A stretch of 64,000 nucleotides of DNA from Viridothelium virens. Taxonomy: Eukaryota; Ascomycota; Dothideomycetes; Trypetheliales; Trypetheliaceae. Location: positions 1 through 64,000 of the forward strand of contig ML991818.1 of the NCBI GenBank assembly GCA_010094025.1, given 5' to 3'. The notes below the pieces were generated by a model. That model made no database searches. It had not been told where the DNA came from and was given only the letters and a program-made list of their open reading frames with translations. Shown one piece after another: positions 1 through 11,700 of this stretch. Position numbers and translations under genes: made by a program. Numbering within the stretch: the stretch's first letter is position 1; each line of letters opens with the position of its first letter.

Positions 1-25
1 AAAAAAAAAAAAAAAAAAAAAAAAA
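1..25. repeat. A-homopolymer at window edge
   Basis: The first 25 bases are all A. This could be the tail of a poly(A)-ended retroelement lying to the left, a plain homopolymer, or an artefact of a contig end. Nothing next to it decides between these. Confidence 0.9.
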
Positions 26-1299
26 GACGACTTCGCCAACATGCGAAGGATCATCGCGATCCCTTGCCGAAGCCATTCCGTCAGGCTCGTGCGGCCCGAG
101 TACGGAGTTACTAAACCATTGACATTAACAGCGCGCTCGTGTGCCCTTACCGTCCGACCATGTGTGACGGACGGTGTCCTAGCTAATCTGTACGGCTCGA
201 ACTCTACTTCTTTGTTCGCTCATCTCGAAAGATAGACGTTCCATGCCACAGTCGGCAGTGCAGATTGTACGTCCATCGTCGTGCGCGCGATCTGGTGTCA
301 GAGAAACATCTCTGCAGCTATGATATGTGTATTCTAGTATCTGGATATCGTCTTCTGGCCCGCTCGTGGCGTTCTTGTCTGACCGTGTTCAAATCGACGT
401 GGAGTCTGCAGTCTTCGATCTTTCTCCCAGTCCATAGCTGCTTGTCCCAAAGAGCAGTGACCCAAGAAGCCTGGTGTAGCTACACCATTGCTAAGTTTCA
501 CACCGAGTTCATTACCATCTGTCGCAGACTGAGACTGGTCTGGAGCCCCGACATTCACTGTGCCCGCTCTTGTGCGATCTAGCTCACCATATAGTTCTCT
601 GGATTAATCTTCAGCTTGAGGTTGGCACGTAGCATACAGTGCCTCAATTCCATGCCATGTGATGGAACGCACAAGGGACAGTTCGCAGAGCATGGTCTCC
701 ACCATGCTCCGTTACCGGTACCGCTTTTCTGATCCCATCGCCCGGATTTTCAAAGGTAACACGAACCCGGCTCAATGGCCCCGACGTCGTGCTTTCTGTC
801 CCATTCCACTACAGAATCTGACACACTTGCAGCAATGCATAAGAGAAGGACCCGAGTCCCTGGTTTTGTTGTATGCAGTTGTCAGCTAACTCTGCAAGTA
901 CCCGGCGATCTGCTTCACCTCGTCCGAGCCCTTTCTTTTTTAATTGTTGACGCAAGTTCCACTGCAAAGCCTGCAGTCGAAGCTGCAACGCAGAAACTTC
1001 GCTCATGCATAATCTCCCCATTCTTCGATAGCTCGGAGCATCGGAAGACGATCGGGGACAAGGAAATGTGTGCTAGATCAGTAGATCTTGGTCAGACCAT
1101 TTTTCAGAGCGCCTGGGAGCAAGATCGTCTTACCTCGGTGTATACATTTTGGAACTCCCAATGTTCTTGGCATACTGTGGACCCATCCTTAAAATTGGTA
1201 CACTAAGATGGTCATGTGGCTCGTTATTCGGTCCTTTACCTTTCATCAACATTCTCACACTTAGCCTTAGCGTTGCTTTGAAGATGCTGTTATCTTAAA
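26..1299. other. No gene recognised
   Basis: Only short open frames occur on both strands, and none shows a domain, a splice-consistent continuation or biased composition. The minus-strand frame at 809-1021 has a helical, Leu/Gln-rich look but ends quickly and was not accepted. Confidence 0.5.
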
Positions 1300-1566
1300 T
1301 TATTTCCCTAGCATAGCTTTGTTCAAAGCCGTCATCGATTTCGGACCGTTCGGAGAGACAGGACCACTGAATTGTTCTTTAGAGGCGTCCTCGTCGATTT
1401 ATCTATTACGAAATGTATCGGCCTTCGGGAAAGCTAGTATTGCTCTTGATATTTCAATGAAAGTTCCCCTTCCAAGTAGTCTATCTTCTACTTCTCCAAA
1501 ATATGCCGCTAAACGAGCATTGATTGTCATGTCGTCACTAGGCTCTAGCGGCTCTTCGAAAGACAT
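1300..1566 (-). pseudogene. Small hypothetical ORF with one internal stop
   Basis: Read on the minus strand from the ATG at 1566, the frame gives a polar, protein-like sequence starting MSFEEPLEPSDD. It meets one TAA after about 55 codons, near 1397-1399, then continues in the same frame with equally protein-like sequence ending in NKAMLGK and a final TAA at 1300-1302. No intron of acceptable size removes the inner stop: the nearest GT-AG pairs are about 20 and 43 bases apart, and the latter shifts the frame. A recently broken small gene is the simplest reading; a shorter intact 54-residue protein is the alternative. I recognise no family. Confidence 0.35.
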
Positions 1567-2578
1567 AGGACGTACTTACATAGGGAATCGTCGGAACGAG
1601 CCTACGCCTGAGCTCTGATCTGCAATACGGTACTAAAAATTGCCTGCGTTGGGCTGTGAGGTCTGAATATTCCAGAACTAAAAAAGTCGCTGCCAAAGTG
1701 CATTACCTCAAAATAATTGTGCAATTCAGGTGTGCTAATTTTTTGGGGGGGACAGAAAGTGGCATATGCAGATCTAGTATGGGTTTCGGAAGGACGCGTC
1801 GATAAATTTGTGAAGGAAGCGCTGTAGCTGGAGCAGGTATTAGTCGAGTTTGTTGGAAAAGATGTGGTTGACAAAAATAGCATCCCGCGGACGACGCCTG
1901 CCTTCCAGCTGTCAGCCTCCCAGAACGAAACCAACTTTTGAAGTGGCGTGCAGATACCTTGGGGGGCGCACAACACAGAACAGATGGAAAATAATGCAAG
2001 GCTTAGCCTTCGTTGGAAGCCTCTAACCAAAGTTATTCGGCCAATCAAAGTGTGGACTAAAAAAGACGCACAGATCAAAACTAAGCAGTTGGAAACAAAA
2101 GGCAGAGCCAATTGGCTGCGCTGGAAAATTTGCTAAATCTAATTAAGGAGTGACATTGGCATCGCATTCCAAGATTGCTCTTGCACATAGAAAGTCTATA
2201 AAAAATACATTATGATGAATAGAAAGAGACAGAAGAGAGTGAAAATAGCTTGATGGGATCCGGTTGAGGGAGAAAAGTGTGCAAGTCAGACCCAGAACAA
2301 CGCCAAAGTAGAGTACAAATTGGTAGAAAGAAAGAATGCTACTTAAACAGGGAGGGAAGCAATGAGGTGAAACATAGTTGCTTCGTCAGGAGACATCCAA
2401 GATAAGAAGTCATCCAGACAGAAAAGAAGGAATGTTTTGCGCGTGCGGTGTAAATGAAGAACATATGCCGATGCAGGGTATCCAGACTCGAAACAAGCGC
2501 GAATAGGTAATTTCTGGCCAGTGGAATGTCATCAATATAGGGTGCTTGCCCTCATAGCATCGACCTCACAGTGCACGG
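1567..2578. other. No gene recognised
   Basis: The longest open frame here (minus, 1602-2111, 169 codons) has a random-looking composition and no motif. The segment probably includes the 3' flank of the zinc-ribbon gene to its right. Confidence 0.5.
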
Positions 2579-3109
2579 TCAGGCTGCCGTTACCTTGCAC
2601 GCTCCGCATCGTGCGTGGCCACATTGTACGCAAGCGGGGTGCGTAGAGGTACCTATAGGGCCATCTCCGCACACATGGCAATACCATACATATCCGCCGT
2701 CGAGAGGCTCCTTTGCCATGATGTTTTGCTGACCCTGGAATCCAAGCGAGATCATGGTATCGCCGAGAGGAGCCGCGTCGCTTTGAACGGCATCAAAGCC
2801 ACCATAGTTTATCGTGACGCCTTCATCAAATGGAGACTTTCTGGTGGTGTGCGCTGAAGCCATTCGGTTGGAGGGTGCTTCACCCGTACAATTATCGCAT
2901 CCCTTGTGATCGCACTGGATGCAGGAAGGGCAAATATCTCGGTTCATTGGTCCGAAATGGCACTTGCAGCAATACCAATATACAGCGTGGGAAGGTCGAT
3001 TTGTCGAGGGTATCGTTGAGCACGAGCCGGTCGATTGTCGATTTGAGCTAGATGGCCTCCTGCAGGATCTCGAATCTGGAAATGGGTATGATGTGGACAG
3101 ATCGATCAT
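2579..3109 (-). CDS. Double zinc-ribbon hypothetical protein
   Basis: This 176-residue reading frame carries two Cys-rich ribbons of one pattern. The first, near residues 46-74, runs WYCCKC, a spacer, CIQC, D-H, CDNC. The second, near residues 141-172, runs WYCHVC-GDGP, a spacer, CVQC-GH-ARC-GAC. Each could bind zinc through paired CxxC knuckles. A Ser/Pro-rich linker precedes the first ribbon and a non-conserved stretch separates the two. Such W-x-C-x2-C ribbons recur in uncharacterised fungal proteins, and I cannot name a function. The frame stays open upstream of this ATG to about 3250, where a TTTCAG acceptor-like site lies, so the true start may be further upstream or in another exon. 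A smaller relative lies at 7284-7493. Confidence 0.6.
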   Translation of the reverse strand: MIDLSTSYPFPDSRSCRRPSSSNRQSTGSCSTIPSTNRPSHAVYWYCCKCHFGPMNRDICPSCIQCDHKGCDNCTGEAPSNRMASAHTTRKSPFDEGVTINYGGFDAVQSDAAPLGDTMISLGFQGQQNIMAKEPLDGGYVWYCHVCGDGPIGTSTHPACVQCGHARCGACKVTAA

Positions 3110-5255
3110 AGAATTGAGGAGGGAGGAGAGATTGGAATTCGCCCGCCGCGGTAAGCCAAGTCGCTGCCTTCGATAAGTCTTGTCTCGTGAACCCCGTAGG
3201 AAGAGGTGGAATTCGACGCGGAATGAGGTAGTATTGGCTAAGACTGAAATGAATCCAGGTAGTCGGTACTATGATGGATGGTAGGTAATATTATCACTAG
3301 CGATTAGCATCCAATTGTGGAAAATAGTCTTGAGTCATGAAGGTGAAGATATGCTTTATACCTAGACTGTGTGGAGCGCCAGCTCGCTGGGCAAAATTAC
3401 AGCCCCCGAATTAGTCCACGTACACCCGTAAAAGATAATCATACCGGGCAAGCGCTTTGTAGCGAGAGTGGCCCCAGGAAAGTGATCCAAACCGTCAGCG
3501 ACTGCTGAGAGGCGTGTTGGGCGATTCATGTCTGAGGCGAAAATTGAGGGAGCTCGGTGGCGAGAATCATGTCCGGCCATGTTAGGCGTATTGTAATTTG
3601 ACGAACCAGAAGACATATAGAACGCTAAGACTTGTGACAGGTCCAGTGGACACCGGGGGACCTACACTACGGCCCGGCCTTCCGTGAAGATGTTCCAGTT
3701 GGGGAAGAGCATGTCTGGCTCACCGCCGCCGCATCCGCAAAGAACGACATCAGGAAGAAGTGGGCCACATCATGCTGCTTCCTAGCGACGAGACTGACGG
3801 TCTCATGGGCACTAAGATCAGACAATGGGACTGTAAAGGAGATCCAGAGATCTCATTACGCATGAATCCACGAGCACAAACCCGATTGAGAACAGAGAGC
3901 GCCTTGAAGCTGAGACTAGAGAGTAGGAAGCACTAGAAAGAAGAAGCGAAGGGCCGGCAGAATGGCCGGGAAGAAGATCAACGCGTGAAAGGTGACGCGA
4001 TGGTTGGGACGAAACAGTAGTGGTTGGAGGTGGTTCTGTGGAGGATACCAGACGCTCAGGTGACTCACTAAACATGCGCGGCGGGCCTGGTTGCCTGTCG
4101 TGAAACTTTTGCGAACAGGGGGAGGCAAGCGTCTAATAATGGCTACATTGAACCCTATCACCAGCAGCATCAAGACGTGCGACCTGATAAGTTCACATCT
4201 TCAATCGTACCGGGATCATGACTGCGCTAGGAAAGTTGAGTGCGTAGAACGTAATATGAATGTCGGAATGAAGCTCTATGAGGTGGAATAGTCTGAATTC
4301 GAGAGCGTGCATTTTCCTGAAAAGAGTCTAGTGGTGAAAGCGAATGAGCGCTAGGAAAGGCGGATATGAGATACAACAGAGGCAAACCCTCTTGACGGAC
4401 GAGGTATGACGACCGAAAGGCGGACTTGAAGGCCGGCAGCAGTGGCGACTATCATGGAAAGACATGTGCCCAAACAACCAACTTATGCTGAAAGCTGGGC
4501 TGTGAAGTAGTTTTTTGCCCATGCCCTTGGTGCTCCAGGCGAGGTTGTTACGGGCGAGCCTGAAGAACTTGCCCAGGCGCACCAAAAGGCTCTCCTCCTT
4601 ACCTACCCTTTGAGCCTTGACGAGCGAGCTCACTTACAATTTGATGCCAAGTAGCTGGCGTTCAACGTGTCTCTGCCGTTGGGACTAGCCCTGTCGGAAT
4701 GCCCCGATGAGGCGTTAGAGGCCACGACCGTTGACGGGATGTCGCTACATGCTACATGCTACAGCAACGTGACGTTTATATTGCCTTGGTCGCCTTGTTG
4801 CCTAATCAATGCTAATAGTCGGTCACGACAATAGCGTCCCCGGGCTTTTGCCAGTTCATGATACACGGAAGCAGGTGGTCGATGGATAGGCGGCAGCAAT
4901 GGGTCGAAGCTGTGCCTTGCTCAGCATTTCAAATGACGGACAGCGGAGGAAGTGATGGAGTTGGAAGAGCGGAGTAGGGAAGGTACGGAGTAACAATGGG
5001 ACGGACCGAACTCAGGCTCTTCGGGTTATGTAAGCTGACAGCCCGAGCGCTGGTGAGCGGGACATAATCAAAGGCATCGACCCTCTTCTGACCGAGCTGG
5101 CCTCAAGCTCGGGAGCGATTTCCTATGTCTACCTATCCAAAGACATGTCTCGGCGCAAAATCGAGCTCAATAGGGTAAATATGCTTATCCATTTCTGGCT
5201 GCTGTGAGCTGTGCTTCTGCTGCTTTCTAGCCGACAACGGGTTGCCTCCTGGATC
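3110..5255. other. Intergenic, no gene supported
   Basis: The first 150 bases keep the zinc-ribbon frame open and may be its 5' coding part or leader. A minus-strand frame at 3362-3616 (84 codons, starting MSSGSSNYN) could be a first exon but has no provable continuation. The rest, including 3818-4633, shows only motif-free frames. A short ATGCTAC iteration occurs near 4748-4762. The last 150 bases are the presumed leader of the palmitoyltransferase gene. Confidence 0.5.
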
Positions 5256-6832
5256 ATGCAGGCTGTAAGAGACGAGCTGGCCGCGCGCCGGAAGATACAA
5301 GTGAATAATGCAGCCGCTCGCTTCATTCCAGTCTTCCTAATAGGGATCGTCGGCTATGTTACCTGGGTTGTCGCTGTCCTCATCTCCGGTCAGAAGCAAT
5401 TCGATCGTTCGAGAGTGAATGGCTAACAGACCTAGTCCACTTCTACCTCGATCCTTCTCAGGGCTCCGCGCGGAATGGTGCAGGAATTACTATTCTTGTT
5501 CTTCACTTTCTGCTATTGGCCTTCCTCGCGCTGAACTACTTCCGCCTCTTCCATGTGTTGTTCACGAACAACGGGTTTGTACCCCATCGCGGACAGAAAC
5601 CCTCTTCGAAATCGGAGGCAAATTTAGAAACTCAGACCTACCACAGGTCATGCGCGCCTACAGCGACAGCACGTCAATCAGAAGGCCCAGACCACGGAAA
5701 GACTTTCCTCGACTTCGCATCAATACTAGATGGCACCAAACCTCCCCCACCCGGCACGGAAGAATTCTATAGCCGCGACATCTTTGTTTGTGATGCTCAA
5801 GGTTTGCCGATCTGGTGCCCTACCTGCGCAAATTGGAAGCCTGATAGGACACACCATTGCAGCGACGTAGGTCGCTGTGTCAGAAAATTGGATCATTTCT
5901 GTCCCTGGTAAGACCGACGGACCTCCCCTTCCGACGGACAAGACTAACAGGACCTGACTTTAAGGGTTGGCGGTGTAGTCTCAGAGACAAACTTCAAATT
6001 TTTCATCCAGTTCAACCTATTCGCTGCCATTTTTTCGACTTATGTCCTTATCGTCTGCGCTTATAGTTTTGCAGACAACAAACGTCTAGTAAGCACCCAT
6101 TCCGTCCTTCGGTCCCGCCGGTTACATGCCCAGAATGTGCTTTTTGCTCTTGCAAGACTACCTTTGGCAATTGTGCTTCTCGATTCGTACGGATGAGGTG
6201 AGAGCTGACAAGTGGATCTAGCATCACCCTACGAATACTTTTTGGGTCGTAGCATTGGGACTGTAAGATTACGCGTTCTAGTTTCTTGAACCGCTGCTCA
6301 CCAGGATAGGAGCGCCTTTTTCGCCTTTTTCACTTTCGGAATGTTCCTCAATAGTACTCATCTCGCAATGAAGAATTTGACGACTGTCGAAGCCATTGAC
6401 AAACGCCATCGGACATACTTCCTGGCCATTGCCCTTTCCAGACAGCCTGAAGAGTCGCTGTCTTCTACTACAACACCGTCGCAAGTACAGACCATCACCT
6501 ATCCACTTTTCCCAAAAAGTTCCACCAATAGTTCACCAGAAAATAATGAAAAGAATATGGAGAGTACACGGTCTCAGTCGAAAACGTTCGCAATCATTCA
6601 GACAAGCCCGGGCGATAATCCTTGGGACCTTGGCCCCTATGAAAACTTCAAGAATGTAATGGGCGATCGATGGTGGGACTGGCTACTACCATTGAGGTAC
6701 AGCCCGTTATGCGACCACAAGAGCAGCATTAGCGAATTCCCTTTTGGCCCTGTTGTAGACAGTCTAAAGAAAGAGTATGGGATGATTCCGGCGGGTTCGA
6801 AAGTACGCACAAGAAGGAGACGGCGGACCTAA
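5256..6832 (+). CDS. PFA5: Palmitoyltransferase, Pfa5 type (DHHC family)
   Basis: Five exons (5256-5388, 5436-5907, 5965-6088, 6222-6262, 6310-6832) give about 430 residues. The protein is a protein S-acyltransferase that would transfer palmitate to cysteines of membrane-associated targets. The Cys-rich core reads CPTC-x7[12 protein letters not shown] followed by LDHFCPW. The catalytic motif is therefore DHFC, where the family usually has DHHC, and the position is the one where Pfa5-type enzymes differ. Four hydrophobic segments fit the family topology: two before the core (near residues 24-42 and 62-82) and two after it, the last containing FFTFGMFLN. The start is the first ATG in frame. Introns are 47, 57, 133 and 47 bases; the acceptor at 6308-6309 rather than the nearer CAG keeps the frame. 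The tail is Ser/Thr-rich and basic. Family call is firm; the Pfa5 subtype rests on the DHFC-like core and C-terminal pattern. Confidence 0.88.
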
Positions 6833-7283
6833 TCAAGTAGATTCATCGACAAATGAGATTTGTGATTATAGAGCACAATCGCCTTCGCAATGGCTGGCAA
6901 TCACATGGCAAAAATCGGAATGAGCGAGTCAAAGAATGTCAAAAAGTTCCATTCGAAAGTCCTTACATCAGTACTCTGCTTCCGAGATTTGCCGTCGAAA
7001 CCCCAAAAGGTTCAAGAGCAAGGTACTTACCAAACGAGTGTTCTGAACCATTGGAGACATAACTGTAGTACGTTAGACGATTCTTTGTGTAGAAATCTAG
7101 GCTTGTCCACTGACCAGATCCAGAATAAACCTAGCACCCAAAGCACCAGTAATGTTCCTGACAAACACACCACCCATCGCGAAGAGCGGGATTGTTGGAT
7201 TACCGTCATCCGCATCACGCCCAGAATCCATTGACCGACGATCTCGCCAGAGCTGTTGTCTAGTTCGTGATGCCATTGCTCCA
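6833..7283. other. 3' flank of PFA5, no gene supported
   Basis: A minus-strand frame at 7097-7297 gives fairly protein-like residues ending in a hydrophobic FVRNITGALGARFIL stretch. It may belong to the zinc-ribbon gene on its right through a splice or frame change that I could not prove. Confidence 0.4.
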
Positions 7284-7493
7284 CTAACAACGACCACCTG
7301 ACGTGCCGGAGTCCGCTTGGGTGTTCATTTTCGATCGGCGAGGGACAGGAGGCCGACAGGCCGAGCAGCGCTGATGTCCACAGGCCGAGCAGAACCATTT
7401 GGCCGTCGCTTCTAGATTCGAAGATTTGCAATAAGACACGCAGCAAGTCCAAACGTCGCTTGCAGCGTTGGGCATGGTTGATGTTCTTAGCAA
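7284..7493 (-). CDS. Small single zinc-ribbon protein
   Basis: This 69-residue frame contains one ribbon of the kind seen twice in the protein at 2579-3109: W-T-C-C, a spacer of about 15 residues, W-F-C-S-A-C, G-H-Q-R-C, S-A-C. All expected metal-ligand cysteines and the conserved GH-xRC turn are present. The frame ends soon after the ribbon in a Ser/Gly-rich tail. The frame just downstream (7097-7297) also looks coding, so a longer spliced product is possible. I recognise no named family and infer only a zinc-binding fold. Presence of two such genes within 5 kb suggests local duplication or a shared ancestry. Confidence 0.45.
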   Translation of the reverse strand: MLRTSTMPNAASDVWTCCVSYCKSSNLEATAKWFCSACGHQRCSACRPPVPRRSKMNTQADSGTSGGRC

Positions 7494-8730
7494 TGAAGAA
7501 TATTAAAATGTTTGGTGATCGTGTACACAGTCTTGTGCTGTACGAAACCTCCATGGCTTTCATGAACTTTTATATTTTGAGTGAAAGTAAGAGGTTAGCA
7601 GTGGGCAACAGCAGCGTGATAGTTCGCCCAAGTGCCTTGGATTGGAACTTCATTGACCGGAACTTCATTGACCCAGGATTGAATTGTGAGGCGTGAGTAC
7701 ACTGGACAGCATAGACTGGCAAAACTTCAAGCCAGGCGTTCGTGAATGCAGCGGTCAGTGGGAGGAAATCTTGCTTCGAGTATCAGACAGTATAGAACTT
7801 CCAGTAGCCCTCGTCTTGCCTGTCGGGATGGCGGTGTACTCTTCCTCGGCGAAAGACGCGGTCTGAAGGGCGTGGGTTCTTCCATTTTCGATCTCCCCGT
7901 CGTCATATCACGTCCAGCAGGCGTCTGACCTTGTTGTTGATGCCCTCAGAAGCTTCCAGCATTCGTTGAGCTTGCACAGCCCCTAAATGTGTATTGCTAT
8001 TGTATTTATCCGGAGAGCCAGGCGTGAATGGATGACTTGTAGCCTTTTCATGTTGCTCCCTATGCCTTGAAAGCAGTCTTCCAGCATTCGGAACAATGAG
8101 GGAACAAAATCCAATGATGATCCATTCAGACGTGATAACGAGCTAGCTGCTGCTTACTTATACGCCCTGGAACCAGGCATAGCCACAGTAGATATGGCAG
8201 CAACATGTTATCATCCCGAAATTCTCAAAATTAAGCGAATAGGGAGGCAAGATCCGAGTGAGATTTGACATTTGACTAGACATTGAAGGCGAATGGGGGA
8301 CCTTGGGGTTGGTCCAGATAGGCAATAGGGATTCACGTATTCGGGCGTACCGCCTCATCATGGATACCGCTCCGTCCGGACATCCACGCGAGACGGAGAA
8401 CACATTGCCTGGAATGGATCAGCTCTTTACCGATATGTGCTAGACGCTCTACAATTCGATTATGACGTAATCACCATGAATGATAATGCTCCGTTGAAGC
8501 AATGCCTTAACTGTACATGTCAACCGTGAAAATCATGTCATCACCCCAAAGGCACCGTACCATCATTTCATATCCTAGAGCCTCAGTGACAGGACCAGGC
8601 TCACTCTACCCGAAAGATGCGCCTTCCAAATCCAGATCAATCCACCAGAGCCTGAATGATGTACAAATCCCCTCCAGATGCCGCGGGACGGATAGATAGA
8701 TGCTCACCGGAATCGAAAAAAGGACCAAAA
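7494..8730. other. Intergenic, no gene recognised
   Basis: Short frames on both strands lack motifs. The right end is the presumed 3' flank of the Rho exchange factor gene. Confidence 0.5.
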
Positions 8731-11700
8731 TCAATCACGCTGCCCCTCATTCAGCAACAACTCGACGACGATCTGCGTCCGCTCCAACTCCGGATGCTGC
8801 ATCACCATCTTCACCGTCCGGCTGACCGACCCCCCCGCCATACTCCCATCATCCAGCATCTTGACCTCGCGACCCGCAATGACCTGTCTGAGGCGCCCAT
8901 TCTGGGCATTGCGAATCTCGACAAAGTCGGGGTCGAACAGCAGGATATAGGGGCCGTAGAGCGCGGCGCTCTTGGCTTTCCCGACAAACTCCATGATGAC
9001 GCTGCGGCTGATGTCGCCGTGCTTGTTGACGTACACCGCGCACTCCTCGTAGCACAGCACGAACTCCGAGTCCGACAGCCGGAACATGCCGAGCGGGTCC
9101 TGGCCCTGCAGGCGCTGCGCGATGGTCGCGACCGCCTGCTGCTTGAGCTCCGGCACCGACCACGGCTGCTTCTTGTCGAGGGTGAGGACTTCGAAGCCCT
9201 TGGAGGTGCAGACGGCGAGGGAGGAGTGGAAGAGGTTGATGCCGTAGCAGTCGGTGGGGATGTAGAATTCGTCGTAGTCGCGGAAGAACTCGGTGGTGCC
9301 GCGCTTGAACATGCGCGATTTTTTCTCCGTCGCTTTCTGGTAGACGGGCTCAAGCACCTTGAAGGTGGAGGAGAGGCCTTCGCGCTTTTTGTAGAAGACG
9401 AGTGAGCGGTCTTTCATCTTGCCCGTGGCGAAGAATCCGACGTCGCGCGAGCCTGAGAGCTTTTGGGGCGCTTTTCGAGACGATTCGTCCCGAGAGCCGA
9501 CGCCAGCTGTGGGACACACAACGTCGAGATGATAGGCTATTAAAGATTTGTCGGCGATGAGAAGGAATAGGCTGAACTCTTCCAGCACCGCGATCTGAGT
9601 AACTCTTGATACTGATATAGCCTGAAGAGCAAATTAGCAGTATTTAATGGTTGCAAAAGTGATGCAACTTACCCTTGACCAGCCTCGTGGGTTGCCCATC
9701 TCCGATATATAGACGCCGTAGTCAGTTCCAACAGCGATCATCTCCTTACCAGGATATGGCTGGCTGAAAGCTGTAGCACAATTGACTTTGGCCCTACATA
9801 TCGGCGAAGGGCGACCAGTATTTGCGAATTGTCGTTCCACATTTTGAATGGCGCGATCTAACGGTGTGCCTTTGATAGTGATGCTCGTCGGCCCAGAAGA
9901 CATAGAGTCGTATGCAAATGCAGAGTCTGCCATGACGCGGAGCCTGAATGGCTCTGCATTTTGTGCATAGAGGGCATTCGCGTGTTTGGTCTTTGCTTCA
10001 ATGATCTTTTCGGCCCATTCCGATCTATTTTGTGCGCTCGGCGCGTAGAGCGTGTACGTATCCTTCCCAAGATGTTTGATGCGGAACGGATACAGGATCT
10101 TCTCGTCCTTAGGGTTCTCCAGAACTGTATTGGGCACGAGGGTGCTGCCAGAGCCGTTGGTGGTTATCTGAGTGAGAGAGGAGCTGGTATTCGAATGAGT
10201 CAGCGTTCCTGGTCCCGGACTTTGATTTGAACTCGTCCTTCCAGAAGACTCGATCGGCTGACCAGACTTCGCAACTGTTGTTACCGCTGCAATGCCTCTG
10301 GATTTCACTACAGCAGGATCATTCGCACTTTCAAGAGCCAAAAGATCCATAGGTATAGGCTAGGTACTAGTTAGCATTTGGAGGCTAAAGAAAACGGATT
10401 CTGACAAATCTTACCGAGCGAGACACATCATATTGCTCGTATTTTAGGCCACCGGCGGAGTCCCGCTGGGTGACAGTCTTAGCGAGGACTAAGTAGTGAT
10501 CGAAGAGGAGGGCATGGGTTTCTAGCCATGTGAAACGGTTTGCACCTGTCCTTTGGAGATCGCCCTTAAATATCAATTCCCGGCCGAGATGGTTCAAATT
10601 AAGCTCAACTTTTTGCATGCCGGATCGTAACCGCAGTTTCGAGCTCAGATCAGCCAGTTCCACTTTCCTCGACATTTCGGCAACACGTGCATCACAATCC
10701 AATGTTACAGCTTTAATCTCATCGATGGCGGTTTGTAAGTTGGACTTTTCCTCAGAATCTTGAATCATGTTCTTGTAGACCGTGGAAAGTAGCAATCCGT
10801 ATCGCTGGAGTCTTGTGATCGGCGCTTTTAGATAGGTATCCCAACCCAGCTTGTTTGACATTTTTTGGGACCTCGCCTGGTCAAGAAATGATCGGAAGAG
10901 CATATTGCGCTCAGCTTCTTGACGAACAAGGAAATTGGCGTTTGGAAAAGACGCAGCATAATCGAGGTAGGCATTCTTTGCCTTACGTATCCATTCCCTG
11001 AAAATATCACTGAATCCAACAATCCAGGGCCCTTGCTCTTGTTGTCGATACTTCAATTGGGCCAACAGATAATCTTCATTGGCTTTTTTGACCGGATCAA
11101 CTCGACCAAAGACATCCCGTAAGAAAGAGCTCGTTCGCTGTGGTCCTATCACAGGTGGCTGAGCCTTGGCCAAGGCATCCCTGTAGAGTACGCGCAGCAC
11201 ATTTAGTTGATCCATAAAGCCATCCTCTGTTTGCACGATCTCATGCAGTATATTTTGGCGTTCGATCTCTTTCTTGTGGATGCCTTCGACGTCTTCCTTC
11301 TTAAGTTGATAGAACGTTGCCCAGTCCTCGCTTTGACGTTGCGGTTGTGTTTGTAGATCGACTTTCTTCAAGGTTCGCTGGCAGTGGTATGAGTAACATC
11401 TGCCCCTGATCAACGTATTATGAAGAAGTGAAGCATAACAGCCTTGTCCAGTGAGTTGGTACAGGACACCAGTCATGCTCGACTGGCCAAACTTTAGCCA
11501 TTCCTCTTCCTGAACGAGAACCCCGGCCTTGTACATTTCCTGCACTAGCCGAGCGCTGAGTGTTTCGGCGTCTGCGATGTTCATAGTGGGAACCTTGAAT
11601 GTGAAGAGAGCCACCAAACCGTCCACGATGATTGGCTCTCGAAGGTCGGCCTCGCCCTCGGCCATTGATCGTAGCCAGGAAATGATTGAGCTTAAAGCCC

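Noticed and set aside
1602-2111. 169-codon minus-strand frame
   Set aside because: No domain, no coding-like residue pattern, no splice partners.
8656-9405. 249-codon plus-strand frame opposite the Rho exchange factor
   Set aside because: It lies fully antisense to the CNH domain, which has clear family motifs; the Asp/Leu-rich translation is a mirror of the GC-rich third positions.
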